From: Blasia pusilla
Lineage: Eukaryota > Marchantiophyta > Marchantiopsida > Blasiales
Length of the DNA stretch: 64,000 nucleotides
NCBI GenBank assembly: GCA_050084515.1
Contig: CM114275.1
Span: 19,840,001-19,904,000, forward strand
Direction of reading: 5' to 3'
Both the position numbers and the translations under genes were made by a program. Under the pieces are notes generated by a model. That model had not been told where the DNA came from. It did no database searches and saw nothing but the letters and a program-made list of their open reading frames with translations. Shown here piece after piece: positions 1 to 10,731 of the stretch (within the stretch, counting starts at the first letter, position 1; each line of letters starts with the position of its first letter).

Positions 1-1364
1 ACAATTCTTTATATTTTCCCTCAATTGCATGCTTCCGCCACCACACATGAAGTTCTTCTTGGCTCTCCATGGCTTGCTTAAATATTCTGTTTTCCTTGCA
101 CTATTGTAGTAGAGCAACGTGCTCTGTTCTCTTATTCTCCCTCATGCAAGATTTTGTCTACCGTGTCACATACTGTTGCTAATGGAAAGCATGTGACTCC
201 TCTCTTTCTGGTTAAGCTTCACCTACCCAAAACACCTTCCGGATAACAATCCATCCTAATTGTGCATTGTCCGTCTAAATTCTAAACCCTAAATGCCATG
301 AACCCATAAATTTCAAGGGGTGGCCTTTTCTTTTCCTTCACCACCTCCAATAGGAGTAACCAACACATCTTCAAGCTGCTAACATCTTCTGTTTTTAGCT
401 CACAAACAAATATGGTTTTTAGTCCCTTCTCTACATGGTCATAAACGTGTGCAACCATGGTCAACTATCCATTCAAAACCCTTTAGAAAATATCAAAACT
501 AACCTAGCTCCCAAATAGATCTTCTCCTTCCCTCATTTTGTTAATAAGATCGAGGCCACTAGAGGGGCCTATAGTAGACTCTCTGAAAATACAAGCTCTT
601 GATCCCTCGCCTCTTTGGCCATGAATTGCCATCTCTAAATAAATGGAAACCTAGACTTTTCTTTGATCCTGGTGATGGCATCCATCTCTGCGATGTTTCC
701 ATCAAGTATTCGTATTTTCCGCAATAAGATACTAAGGCATTCAGGATCAGCTAAAAAGGCAAGATTCTCCGAGAGTTGTTTCTCCTTAGCTGTTGTGATC
801 TCCCCTTGACAGGTATTCCAAGCAATTAATTGCATATTTGTGATGTCGTCGCCAATTTGATCACTCCGGGCTTAGATCTCCGAGTGTTTTTATATACGGT
901 AGAAGTAGGGATAGCAAACATGGAGCTCAAAGCACTCGTAGGTTTCAGATGTCGAGTTGAGATAGAGTGGGCTTCAAAGGCAATTAAGCAACAGACTCTG
1001 TATTTTCCATTGGAGTAAGATAAGAGATTCCATACTTTGGAGTCTCGAATCTCAAGTTGGACTGTTTCACCTATAATATCATCTGTTCCATTCACCCTCA
1101 CATGGTTTCACTCGCATTATCTCCGATTGAGGAAATACTGGTAGATGGTTGCCATATGTGAGATTCACGTAATTTTCCATCAGAATATGAAAACAGAGAG
1201 GATTCCCCCATAAAGGACAAGAATGAGAATGAGAATGTTGAATTTATAGTGAACAAATCCATTTATTTTGTGACAAAAGTTATCTGACACGCAGTTGGTA
1301 GTTAGGTTAAACCATCGTCACCTAACTTGACCAGGAATATTTCTACGTCAAATGAATGGGTAAG
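1..1364. other. Non-coding stretch, no gene recognised
   Basis: I see no convincing gene here. Only short overlapping frames below 100 codons occur on both strands, without recognisable motifs. The segment leads into the first cluster of 25-bp palindromic motifs and is probably continuous with the DNA after 11832, separated only by the insertion of element 1. Confidence 0.5.
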
Positions 1365-1502
1365 CAACCCATCGGAGTCCGACGGGTTGTTGTGGGATTT
1401 CCTTTAAGAGTTGGGATGAAAGCGAGTCAATTATGCAAGCCGTCGGACTCCGATGGGTTGCAAGGGATCATGTTGGTCAACTCGTGAGATTCCAACGGGT
1501 TG
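1365..1502. repeat. 25-bp palindromic motif, cluster 1 (three copies)
   Basis: Three copies of a 25-bp near-palindrome lie at 1365-1389, 1436-1460 and 1478-1502. The consensus left arm is caacccgtcgga and the right arm is its reverse complement tccgacgggttg, around one central base. Copies differ by a few substitutions while the flanking sequence is unrelated, so the motif itself is what repeats. More copies lie at 11854-12027 and 13183-13530. The function is unknown; a protein-binding site or hairpin is possible. Confidence 0.85.
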
Positions 1503-1619
1503 CTCTTTTGTACATATGAGGGATTCAGAGGTAAGGAGAGAGTTCCGGGCGGAATTGAACTAGTTCTACAGGTTGCAGTTTGTCCAAAGTTGGGGTTCTG
1601 TAGGACGTACGTGAAAGAA

Positions 1620-2129
1620 GTGTCACGTCCTTAGGATAGATTGGTGAGATCTAGTAGAGCGCCTTCAAGAGTAGTGGAGGACAGGCCTAGGAGGTCGAGG
1701 ATGACCTACTTAGGCCCCGGGGAACTTGAGAGAGCAGGTTTCCCCTTCGTTTTGGCTCATTTGGAGCCATATTAAGGAACTTACTATTTTAGGTAAGTAC
1801 CATTTTCAGTATATGATCGACTTTATATTTTTGGTAAGTGGCCCTTGACCTCCTACAAGAGACAAGGAAGTGACTTGGGAGAATAGGTTACCATGGAGAG
1901 AGCTTGGGAGAGGGGAGGGGTATATATCCCAAGGAGAAAGAGCTTGAGAGCTCATTCTCTCTTTGTTGAACCTCTTGGTATGAGGCGGCGGAACTATGGT
2001 CCCTTGCCTTGTGAGTGTAACCCAAGCCTCTCATTAGGAGAGTGGGTTTGGTTTGACATGAGAGAGAATGCACACCTTTGAGAGCTATGGTGTGAGATTG
2101 TGTAGAGAGAGATTGGATCTTACTTTACA
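1620..2129 (+). repeat. 5' LTR of element 1
   Basis: Starts TGTCACGTCC and matches 11188-11703 almost base for base. It contains a TATA-like gtatatatcc at about 1919-1928. A small hairpin follows (GAGCT, loop TGAG, AGCTC, near 1941-1954), so transcription probably starts around 1945. The homology to the 3' copy stops after cttacttta. The last roughly 128 bp of the 3' LTR (11704-11831) are missing here, so this LTR is either truncated or of a shorter type. No recognisable initiator-methionine primer-binding site follows. Confidence 0.75.
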
Positions 2130-3739
2130 AAGAGAGAATGAGAGAGTGAGAGAGCTTCATGGGTGAGCTCGCTGGTCACTCGCTGGTTTTGCAGGTTGGG
2201 GACCGTATTCCCCGTTCAACGGCTCATGTGAGTGCTCATCGGAGCAAGGGTTGCTTGGATTGTTCTTTGCATTTGTCGATTTTTTGTGTGGAAGAGTGGC
2301 GCGCGGAAGCGCTGCCCAATTTCTGATAGAGATTGAGTATGGGGGCGGGTTGCCCCATGCCAGTGCTTTCAAGAGCACCATGTCGCTTGCTGATTTGCAT
2401 TTTTACAGATTTTACATTTTTATTGGGAGGAATCAGGGCGGAAGCGCTGCCGAATTTTGTGTAGGAGAAAGAGACATTGGGCTTTACGACAGTCTCTCTC
2501 ATTTTTTACTGGAATGTTCGATTCTAAATATTTTTTGATGTTGGCGTAGATCATAAAGTTGTACACGTTGTGCAACAAACAGTGCACAATTTGGAGGTGC
2601 GAGCAAAACGTTATGGTCAATCTTGCAAAACTGCCATTGCTAGGCGATTTTTAGGATTAAAATGTGCAAACCCTAAACCAGCTGCCACCCCGGCACCGGC
2701 CGTCGCTGTCATAGTCACAGTCAACAATCAACCATCACCGTCGAAGGTCAACCGTCAACCGTCATCGTCAATGGTCAACCATTACCAACGGCGGTCAACC
2801 GCCACCGTCACCGTTCGGCCGTCACCATCAACGGTCAACCATCACCGTCAATGGTCCACCGTCCGTTGTCCACCCTTGGTTGCCATTTCCGCCGTTACGG
2901 AGTGGAGGGTCTTCCACAATGTTCGTTGATTCTCAGACTTGCGTCGCCATCACGTACTTTGTTTTGGCCGCCACCGTCATCAGTTTGTGATGGCATATGA
3001 CCTCCTGTTATAGTGTTTGAGTTTTGATTTCATGCTGCTATGTTGTGATTGGTAGCCGCTCAACGACGATCGGGTACCGTGCCGTGATGCCCGTAGCCAC
3101 AACGCGCCGCCGATTGCCGCGCCATGCCGCTCGTGGCCGCACCGCACCGTCTCGATCACGGAGCTGCTCCGGCATTGTGGAGCATAGTGTGGGTTTATTG
3201 TTGATTGAGGAGGGTATGCCGCCGAGTGCCGCATCCTATCATCGAGGGCCGTGCCGTTCGTAGCCGTTCCGTGCCGCTTGCAACGCGGCACCGTCTATCG
3301 AGGAGTTTTGAGAAATGTCAATACGGGAGGAGTATGACTTGCTGATTGGAGGAGTTGTCTCCATGACCGAGCTGGGGTCGAGATTTTCAGTTGTTGAGGA
3401 GCGACATTGACATATGTTCAGGTTATCCATTCTGGTCCTTTACCGTGCACGTGTGAGGGATTTTGGGATTTGGGTAGTTTATTTGGGGATACTAGGTGTG
3501 TGGATGCTGAAAGTATCATTTATGTCTGTGGTTTAGGGGACATAGACCTGTGTGGGATGTCCGGAGTTGAGGGTCGGTTATCAATGAAATGATAGTCTGG
3601 TCGATTTGCCCCACCACGCCGCTTATTGCCGCACATTACATGTCTCAGGGAGGGAGAGTGTAGGTGGAGTGTCGCATGTTTGGGATGAATAATTGAGGGA
3701 TTACTCGCGAGGCAAGAGTGATCGGGTGAGAAGGGCACG
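2130..3739 (+). other. Untranslated leader of element 1 with simple repeats
   Basis: About 1.6 kb separate the LTR from gag. The motif gcggaagcgctg occurs twice (2303 and 2438), each time followed by an AT-rich run resembling cc(g/c)aattt; the same motif returns in the leader of element 3. A degenerate minisatellite built on gtcaacc(g/a)tca spans about 2700-2870. A GC-rich stretch with repeated gccgtgccg-like units spans about 3080-3290. I see no coding domain. Open frames here are by-products of the repeats. Confidence 0.6.
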
Positions 3740-5400
3740 AGGGTCATCACGGCGTCCGTTCGGGACTTTCAGAGGCGAGGTGGTGAACCTGAGAGTAGCT
3801 CTAGAGGTTTTACGCGGAGTGGCGTGAGGTTTCGAGGGTCTTCACTCCAAGGACCACCTCGACCTCCTTCTGTGTCATCGTCAGACGAGGGGGAGGGTAT
3901 AGAGGAGTTTGTGAGCACATTGCCACACATTGTGAGTGGTCCTACCAGTTGGGTGTACGAGATGGACGACCGGGGTAGAGGACCGCGTAGGTTTTCAGGT
4001 GCAGTAGGTACGATTGAGTTGCACGATTTCATAGCAAAGTTTAGGAGTTGGTGCGACTCCCAGCAGGCCAGGAACTCTAGAGAGTTCAACCCGTTTACAG
4101 CATGGAACGGTATGTTCCAGCATTTAGAGGGGGCACCCTGGACGATTACCATGAGTTTTCCCACAGATATGCCCAGGAGATTGAGGCATGGCGACTCTAC
4201 TACAACCCACACTATGTGTCATGGACGGAGCCGTTCCCAGATGAGGAGGAGGAGTCAGGAGAGGCTTCTTCCTCTTCCACTAGTGATGTCTTGGGAGGGA
4301 TCACTCGCACTGGAGCAGTTGCACCGTCTAGTCGGGTTCGTCCCAGGTTCAACCCCGTGGTTGAGTTATTTTTTGAGTTGAGGGCAAGCTACCAGGGGGT
4401 ACGGACGGAGAAGTTGCAGAGCATCCACAACTTCCAGAGGCGCCCGGGTGAGAGTTTACGTGAGGCTTACACTCACTTGCGCCGGTTGATCAACGTCACT
4501 CATGGTACACGATGTTGGACCAGATCCTACGGCCACGGGTGCGGGAGGGGGTGCTTCTTATGAACACCTCTCCGACATTGAGAGATTTTTTTAGGACCGC
4601 TGAGAACATTGAGCGCAATATGACGGAGGAGAGCGTAGCCATCATGGGTTCTGAGCGAGAGCAGTCGCGATTGCCTGCGCTACTTGTGCAGCAACGTGGA
4701 CTCCGAGATTGGTCAACTGTGGCACCACGAGCTCAGGGAGGATATCGGGAGCCCGAGGCACAGAGACCTGTGCCTTCATATGCGGCTCAGCAGCAGCCGC
4801 CTACTATTACTTGTTGGTCATGTGGTGGAGCTCATCATGAGCACGATTGCACTCGTCAAGGTCATGGACGTGTGCCTCGGCATGGAGGAGGAGATGGTGA
4901 TGCACCAGGAGTTTATTAGTGTGACTATTGTCAGAGGTATGGTCATACACGCGCCAAGTGTTTTAGTTTACATCTTGAGTTATGTCCGAACCGAGGGCCA
5001 AAGAGGGCACCAGAGCGAGTAGCCGGTCCGGGTGGGCCTAGAGATCGTGCACTAGGTGGTCCCGTTGGGGGACGAAGAGCTGGAGTTGCGTGACAGGATG
5101 GTGGAGCTGCCCGGGGAGGAGGTAGAGTACCACCACCTAGACGCGCCGAGGAGACGCCAGACGTGAGGCTCGGATGGCTGCTCAGATACAATAGCTACAG
5201 GAGCAGATTGCCGCTATGGCATTGAGGTTACCCGATGCCAGATCCGTGGCATCGACATCATATGGAGCAGCCAAAGATCTAGAGGATCCTGGTTGGATAT
5301 GCGGGGTTGCCCAGATGGAGGCCGCCGCAGTTGTGACGCGTGGAGCAAGCCGCAAAGTTGGATCCACAGCGAGGGGAAGCCAGAAATAGACTAGGCTTCC
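3740..5400 (+). pseudogene. gag: Gag of element 1 (capsid plus two zinc knuckles), frameshifted
   Basis: Structural polyprotein that would package retrotransposon RNA. The capsid part contains the block FSGAVGTIELHDFI, a WC pair and FNPFTAWNGMFQHLEG (about 3994-4134), which is conserved in elements 2 and 3. It then shifts frame near 4140 and again near 4500. A first knuckle CWSCGGAHHEHDC (C-x2-C-x3-H-x4-C) is at about 4812-4850. The second, CDYCQRYGHTRAKC (C-x2-C-x4-H-x4-C), begins at about 4920, just after a TAG that corresponds to a glutamine codon in element 2. A Gly/Arg-rich tail follows at about 5020-5150. No clear ATG is visible at the N end. Degenerate but unmistakable. Confidence 0.8.
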
Positions 5401-5413
5401 TCATTCTTTCACG

Positions 5414-6274
5414 TTGTCCGAAGCGATGAGGACCCCATCGATGGGTCCTCATCAAAGTTCCTTGAGAGTTTGTGATGTTGTTGGTGTGCAGGCATGGAGG
5501 GCGATGGGAGAAGCGAGTGCAATGACTCCTATTGTTGATGCTCAAGAGGGGCATGTGTCAAGCACATTGTTGGGGGCGGCCATCGTTGTGTACCGTACTC
5601 CTTTATTTTCTGCTTCCAATGTTATGACGTTGGGGGGTACGCCCGCCGAGGCTTTTCGGCTGGCCGCTTTGCTATGTGAGCACGGAGTTGGAGTTCTTGC
5701 ATCACGTTCAAAGGTGATTGCAGAGGAGGTGATGGACCTGCCCTTGGAGCGGATGCTCGGACCGTCCACGTCAGATTCATGGCAGGCTGCGGCTGCTAGG
5801 ATGCCGGAGATGCCCGCTAGACCCGTGATAGAGCGTGCCATGGCTTCTCCAGGTGTTGTGTTGCTGAATAACCGAGGAGAGGTCTTCTAGTTGGTGAGTC
5901 CTAGAGGTAGAGCTTTTAGTCCGCAGCGCGTCTTGTTGGATTCAGGAGCGCAACCCTTGATGTTGGGGAAGGCGTTATTCAGAGGATTGGGCTTAACAAG
6001 AGCCGATGTGGACCATTTTCCATTCCGGATACAGACATCCTTGGGTGGAGCGAGTACCACACAGTATATCACCCGACAGGAGGTCATGGTGAGGATTCGC
6101 CCGGGACATCCTACAGATGAGTCCGTGGTGCGCGCCAAGGCGATAGTGACTGATGCAGAGTCCTACGAAGTCTTGGTTGGTGGAGCAGTGTTATACCCGA
6201 TGGAGTTTTCCCTGGATGGCAGTCACGTGATGGGGGCCTTAGCTCAGTACCCGTTCGATTCACAGGTGCAGTGA
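5414..6274 (+). pseudogene. Retroviral-type aspartic protease region of element 1
   Basis: The reading frame from 5891 has VLLDSGAQPLMLGKALFRGL, with the DSGA active-site triad of pepsin-like retrotransposon proteases. A flap and strand region, then YEVLVGGAVLYPMEF near its end, play the role of the second conserved block. Upstream, 5414-5890 is a linker without a domain I recognise, ending in a TAG immediately before the protease frame. The protease would cut the Gag-Pol polyprotein, here including the methyltransferase. Its frame is uninterrupted over about 127 codons. The homologue in element 2 is at 56123-56455. Confidence 0.85.
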
Positions 6275-6615
6275 TCGAGCAACGGCCAGGAGAGATGGCG
6301 ACCTTAGCAGCATTTAGCAGTGCCATCACTTGGCCTAGTGATTTGATTGAGGGACATGTTCATGCAGAGGATACTCCCATTCCTGACATTTCAATGGAGA
6401 GGAGTGTTATGGTAGTTGCATAATTCTGTGGAGGAGAGGTGCCGTTGTGGGGCTCGACTGAGGAGCTTCGACGATTGGCAGATGAGCACGTGCAGACCGC
6501 GTGGAGCGAGGCGTTTGCACCGGAGCGTGACGGGTCTCAAGAACACGAGGTAGCAAGGAGTGCTACGATGACACCCTTGGATACCACATCCATTGTGTGG
6601 TGTACCTCGGAGGAG
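6275..6615 (+). other. Protease to methyltransferase linker of element 1
   Basis: Low-complexity, acidic linker coding sequence in shifting frames. Phrases such as PLWGS, TPLDTT and IVW also occur just before the methyltransferase in elements 2 (about 56720-56880) and 3 (about 63200-63370). The linker is therefore a conserved part of the family polyprotein rather than random spacer. I recognise no domain in it. Confidence 0.5.
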
Positions 6616-7590
6616 GATTTTTGAGTGTTATATCTCTTTGGAGGGATTAGCACTGGGTTAGCTGCTGTTTTGCAAGCAGGAGTGTGAGTACAACAGTACC
6701 TGTATGTGGAGAGTGATGATGTTGCAAGGCACGTCTCACTACCACATGTGGCGTAGTTACACCTATGTTTTCCCGACTTATTGTCTACGTCCGCAATACA
6801 GGGGTACCAAAGTTCCCTACCGAGGGATATTTCGTTGTTGGGGGCGCAGGACTTAGAGTGGGTAGGGACCATTGATTTGGTCATTGCCGGTTGGCCATGC
6901 CAGGGCCAATCGAGTGCTGGACGAGGCAGCGGGTTGGCTGAGACTCGGTCTAGGTTGTTTTGGGAGATGTTGAGGGTCTTTCGGCAGTTGCAGGAGCACC
7001 AGTCTCGTTCTCCAGCCTACATTCTGGAGAATGTGCCGATCTTAGGAGACTCCAGGTCATGGGTGGTGACGAGTGCTCAACAAGTGCGTGCCTAGATCGG
7101 CCCAACAATTTTCTTGGATGCGGCGAGTGTAGGTTCTAGAGCCCATCGCCCGTGTCTATGGTGGACCAACTTGGTGCCCCATGCGGTGTTACGGAGGGCG
7201 TATGCGAGAGTGGAGCGTCCCTCCTATTTGTTAGTGGATTCCATTCTAGATCCAGATCGTCGATCACAAGCAGTGAGGCATGATGATCAACCATCGCTGA
7301 TTGTGGTCAACAGGGTAGGCAGGCCGCGGGTAGCCTTTCCCACGTTTGTGAGTTTTCCCGATTCCTATGCATACAAGGAGGCCGGTCCTGGCTTGGTTTA
7401 GGATGACCAGGTTCAGCGGTTGGTGGAGCCCAACGCCGACAAGAGAGAGCGGGCGATGGGATTTCCCACAGGAGTGACGGCAGTCTCGTAAGTATCAGAG
7501 GCATCACGATGCCATGTCTTGGGTCAGGCGATGGACCTGAACTGCTAAACATGGATCTTCAGCTTGGGAGTGGTTGAGCAGCGTCGGATG
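6616..7590 (+). pseudogene. C5 cytosine DNA methyltransferase domain in element 1, interrupted by stops
   Basis: Enzyme that would transfer a methyl group from S-adenosylmethionine to cytosine C5. Visible blocks in order: motif I LFGGISTGL (about 6631-6660), motif II YLYVES, motif IV DLVIAGWPCQG with the catalytic cysteine at 6898-6900, FWEMLR, motif VI ILENVPILGD, a motif VIII-like SRAHRPCLWWTNL, then RAMGFPTG and VLGQAMDLNC resembling motifs IX and X. Motif VIII and the C-terminal block recall the DNMT3/DRM branch, although the PCQ tripeptide is more DNMT1-like. Stops fall at about 6622, 6685, 6751, 7093, 7399 and later; several are single transitions from codons seen in elements 2 and 3. 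The domain lies between protease and reverse transcriptase in the same orientation. Assignment to the family is secure; the subfamily is inference. Confidence 0.9.
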
Positions 7591-7908
7591 AGATCGCGAC
7601 AGATCACAACGGTTGCGTTGGTGAGCCCCATGCCTACCGAGACGGTGGAGGTAGTGGCTAGGGGCGAGACCTGAGGAGATCGACACACGAGGGGAGATCA
7701 GGAGAGACACCCTTGGACTTCTTGGGATTTTTTGCAAGTACGCCAAGAGATGATAGCCACAACATTGAGCGTGGTTTCGAGCACTACACGTGGAGAAGAT
7801 CAGAGTTTGCAGTTGGCTACAGAAGAGCAGCCGAGTGTTTTTGTTTGAGACGGGGTTGCACCATAGCAACCACCGACACCCACACCAGAGAGTCCTACCG
7901 TAGTCACG

Positions 7909-8970
7909 ATGGAGACTTGGGAGCCAGATATGGGCCCTAAGTTGACAGGAGGAGAGCGGCGCCGGATACGTCAGTTCCTCAAGAGTTATAGGAGCTGCTT
8001 TGCATTTAGCATGGAGGATTTGGGTACGCTGAAGGGACCCGGGATCCGCATTGAGTTGTCAAGTGATACGCGGATCTTCCGGCGACCCTACAGGTATAGT
8101 GATATGGAGAGGGCTTTGATTCAGAGTAGGAGCCAGGACTTGGTCAGAGCAAGACTAGTGGCGATGTCCCATGGGGCGTATGCATCTGCAACTATCATGC
8201 TCGCCAAGAAGGATGTGCATGGCAACTGGACGGATAGGCGACCTATCAATCGACATTAAAAGTCCGAGAGGTATGCCATGCCCATCCCTGAGGAGATCTT
8301 TGATGTGATTGGTCACGCAAAGGTCTTCAGTTCATTGGATTTGCGAGCCGGATACCATCAATTGCCTATCAGATTGGAGGATAGGCAAAAGACGGCATTT
8401 TGGGGCATCAATCCTCACGGGAAGGATTGTTTGTACCAGTGGCGGTTCTTACCATTTGGGTTAAAGAACGCCCAAGCTGAGTTTCAGAGGGTCATGGATA
8501 GGATCTTGGCTAGTCTGGATTTTGCTAGGTGCTATATTGATGACATCGTAGTCTTTAGCGCCATGGTTGAGGAGTACGAGCGACATCTAGAGGAGGTGTT
8601 TCGACGATTGCAATTACATGGGCTGAAGCTACATCCAGGCAAGTGTAAGTTCTTCTACGACCAGATTGAGTACTTGGGCCATACAATATACCCACGGGGC
8701 CTTGGTGTTCAGCAGACAAAGGTAGAGGCTATCTCACGCATTCCACGCCCTACAAATGTGAGTCTTGTTTGCGCATTCATGGGATTGGCGAGCTTCTATC
8801 GGCGATACGTCAAGGGATTCAGTTCGATTGCCAAGCCGCTGACCTTGCTGACCAAGGTGGATCACGAGTGGCAGTGGGGGGATGAGCAAGAGCGAGCATT
8901 TCAGTTGCTCAAGGACAGGTTGACATCCGCGCCCATCTTGAAGAGACCGATCAGGGGGGTGTCCTTTCCA
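7909..8970 (+). pseudogene. Reverse transcriptase of element 1
   Basis: RNA-dependent DNA polymerase of gypsy type. The frame from 7909 begins METWEPDMGPKL and runs through IRIELSSDTRIFRRPYRYS to a TAA at about 8257-8259. The next frame carries VFSSLDLRAGYHQLPI, TAFWG, FLPFGLKNAQAEFQ, the catalytic YIDDIVVFS (about 8534) and HPGKCKFF. Then come YLGHTI and the connection region FYRRYVKGFS. Compared with element 2, element 1 lacks about six codons (MCGDYR) in the block before RPINR, a deletion that should disrupt an early RT motif. A one-base shift near 8965 moves RNase H to another frame. Confidence 0.92.
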
Positions 8971-9345
8971 GTTGCACACAGATTGGCGCATGTTGGGGCT
9001 TGGAGCGGTGCTCACCCAGCAAGATGATGAGGGTAGAGAGTTCGTGGTGGCTTACGATAGCTGCTCAAACAACACTGCAGAGGCGAAGTACAGCTCATAT
9101 GAGGGTGAGTGCTTGGCTGCGGTGTGGGCTGTCGTGCATTTCAAGTGTTACTTATTCGGCAACCCCTTTACCATCATCACTGATCATCAACCACTGAAGT
9201 GGTTGATGGAGTCTGACAAGCTTACAGGGAAGCTTGCAAGACGGGCTCTGTTGTTGCAGGAGTATGATTTTCAAGTGGTACATAGACGTGGGATGCTCAA
9301 CGAGGATGCAGATGGGTTGAGTCGTAACCCATGCGCCACTGGCTG
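8966..9345 (+). CDS. RNase H domain of element 1 (fragment of broken pol)
   Basis: Gypsy RNase H that degrades the RNA strand of the hybrid. The frame reads HTDWRMLGLGAVLTQ, YEGECLAAVWAVVHFKCYLFG, TDHQPLKWLM, and ends LNEDADGLSRNP. The acidic residues expected for catalysis are visible (D in HTDW, E in YEGE, D in TDHQ, D in DADGLS). This segment is intact over about 124 codons but cannot be made from the current polyprotein because of the frameshift before it. Confidence 0.88.
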
Positions 9346-9440
9346 AGGTGTTGACAGACTAGGGTACCGAGTTTCGCGGTGAGTTCCAAGCCTTGTGTGA
9401 TCAGGCGCTGATCGCTGATCGGAGAGCTAGAGTGTGGAGA
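9342..9440 (+). pseudogene. Displaced integrase catalytic block (second Asp)
   Basis: Translated in one frame, this short stretch reads EVLTD, a TAG in place of the expected Gln, then GTEFRGEFQALCDQALI. That is the second-aspartate block of a gypsy integrase core. It lies just behind RNase H, about 300 bp before the integrase zinc finger, instead of inside the integrase core near 10080, where the matching block is absent. A local rearrangement has moved it. Confidence 0.75.
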
Positions 9441-9649
9441 CTTTGATGGCGAGGTCTAGTGGAGAGTCCTTGGATCCCGAGGCCAATGAGGACACGACAA
9501 GTGGCCGAGATATTCATGATGATGGAGTAGTCTTGGAGTACCTTCGTATTGGCAGCGTTGCGAGCATCGTGGATGCTAGAGAGCGGGATCGGATCTCACG
9601 GGCCGACGGTTCCGTTGGGAGGGGACACATGTTTTGAGGGTTTGGGAGG
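9441..9649 (+). other. Spacer between displaced block and integrase
   Basis: About 200 bp with no recognisable domain. It may have arrived with the rearrangement that displaced the integrase block, because gypsy elements of this type normally run directly from RNase H into the zinc-binding integrase N domain. Confidence 0.4.
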
Positions 9650-10690
9650 ATGGCAGAGTACGCGCGTAGTGCGCATCCTTTGCAGAGAGCACGACTAGTG
9701 CAGCATGCCCATGAGGAGTTGGGTCACTTTGGGGTGAAGCGGACGTACATCTTGCTCCAGATTCAGTATTGGTGGCGAGGCATGCAGACTGACGTTCAAC
9801 AGTTTGTTGCCAGGTGCATGGTGTGTGATCGGGTCCAAGCATCATTCAATACTCCGACTCTATAGTTGCATCCATTACCGATCATGGGCTTAGGGTATAG
9901 ATGGAGTTTGGATTTTGCAAGACCTTTGCCTTTGACGGAGCGTCACAATCGTTATGTGTTGGTGATGATTGAGCACTTCTTGAAGTGGATTGAGTTGGTT
10001 GCATTGCGTGACAAAGCAAGTGAGGGAGTAGCTTATGCCTTCCGTGACAGAGTGCTGAGTCATTATAACGCACCGGCCGCACGACTTCGCGAGATCATCC
10101 CGAGGCGGATGGATTAGGGGAGAGAGTTCTGCAGATGGTGAAGAGGGGTTTACGCAAGTATGGCTTGCTTAGAGGTCACCTAGGATATTGGGACCTCTAG
10201 TTGCCATGGTTGGCGATGGGATACAGATTCAGCAGGCAAGCATCCTTAGCGTCTTTTTCACTATACTTGCTACTTTATGGCCGAGAGCCAGATTTACCTA
10301 CGGCCATTCGTCGAGATGCTCGTGAGGTGCTGGACCTTGATGACCCAGATGTATGGGTGCGAGCATGTGCTTAGAGGGCTGAGTTGTTTCGGAGAGTGAT
10401 GCCCATGGCGTTCGAGAACTTGGCGATTGCGCAACATCGAGATACGTTGAGGTATGTGACTTTTCGGGGTGGTGGTTATCGACCAACTATCCGGAAGTTT
10501 CATCAGAGAGATTATGTCTACTCGCAGTAGACGGCACTGACGACGTTGGATGTGACTACAGGGCGCACTATCTTGAGAGTGCGTTACATTTTACCATCCG
10601 GTGTTCTCTTGCTGGAGGGACGCGATGGTATGGTATGGAAGGACCATGTGCGTAATTGTGCACCATGTCACCTTCCTAACATTGATGGTA
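9650..10690 (+). pseudogene. Integrase of element 1, rearranged
   Basis: Enzyme that would insert the cDNA. The N-terminal zinc domain is visible as HAHEELGHFG followed by CMVCDRVQ (about 9707-9838). After a TAG, which fits a mutated Gln, comes the core start YRWSLDFARPL with the first catalytic Asp, and ERHNRYVLVMIEHFLKWIE. At about 10080 the frame jumps directly to TTSRDHPEADGLGERVLQM, which contains the region of the third acidic residue; the block with the second Asp is at 9342-9440. The C-terminal part continues as LYGREPDLPTAIRRDA, AIAQHRDTLRY and GRTILRV...LPSGVLLLEGRDG (a GPY/F-like domain). Several stops are present. Confidence 0.85.
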
Positions 10691-10731
10691 CACTGGATCC
10701 GAGCTTAGCAGTAGTTCTTGCAGGCTTGCGT

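Noticed and set aside
2570-2929. Pro/Thr/Ser-rich 119-codon frame in the leader of element 1
   Set aside because: It coincides with a gtcaacc-type minisatellite, and nothing comparable is conserved in elements 2 and 3.
3024-3291. Arg-rich frames on both strands near 3.1 kb
   Set aside because: They derive from GC-rich gccgtgccg repeats in the untranslated leader of element 1.
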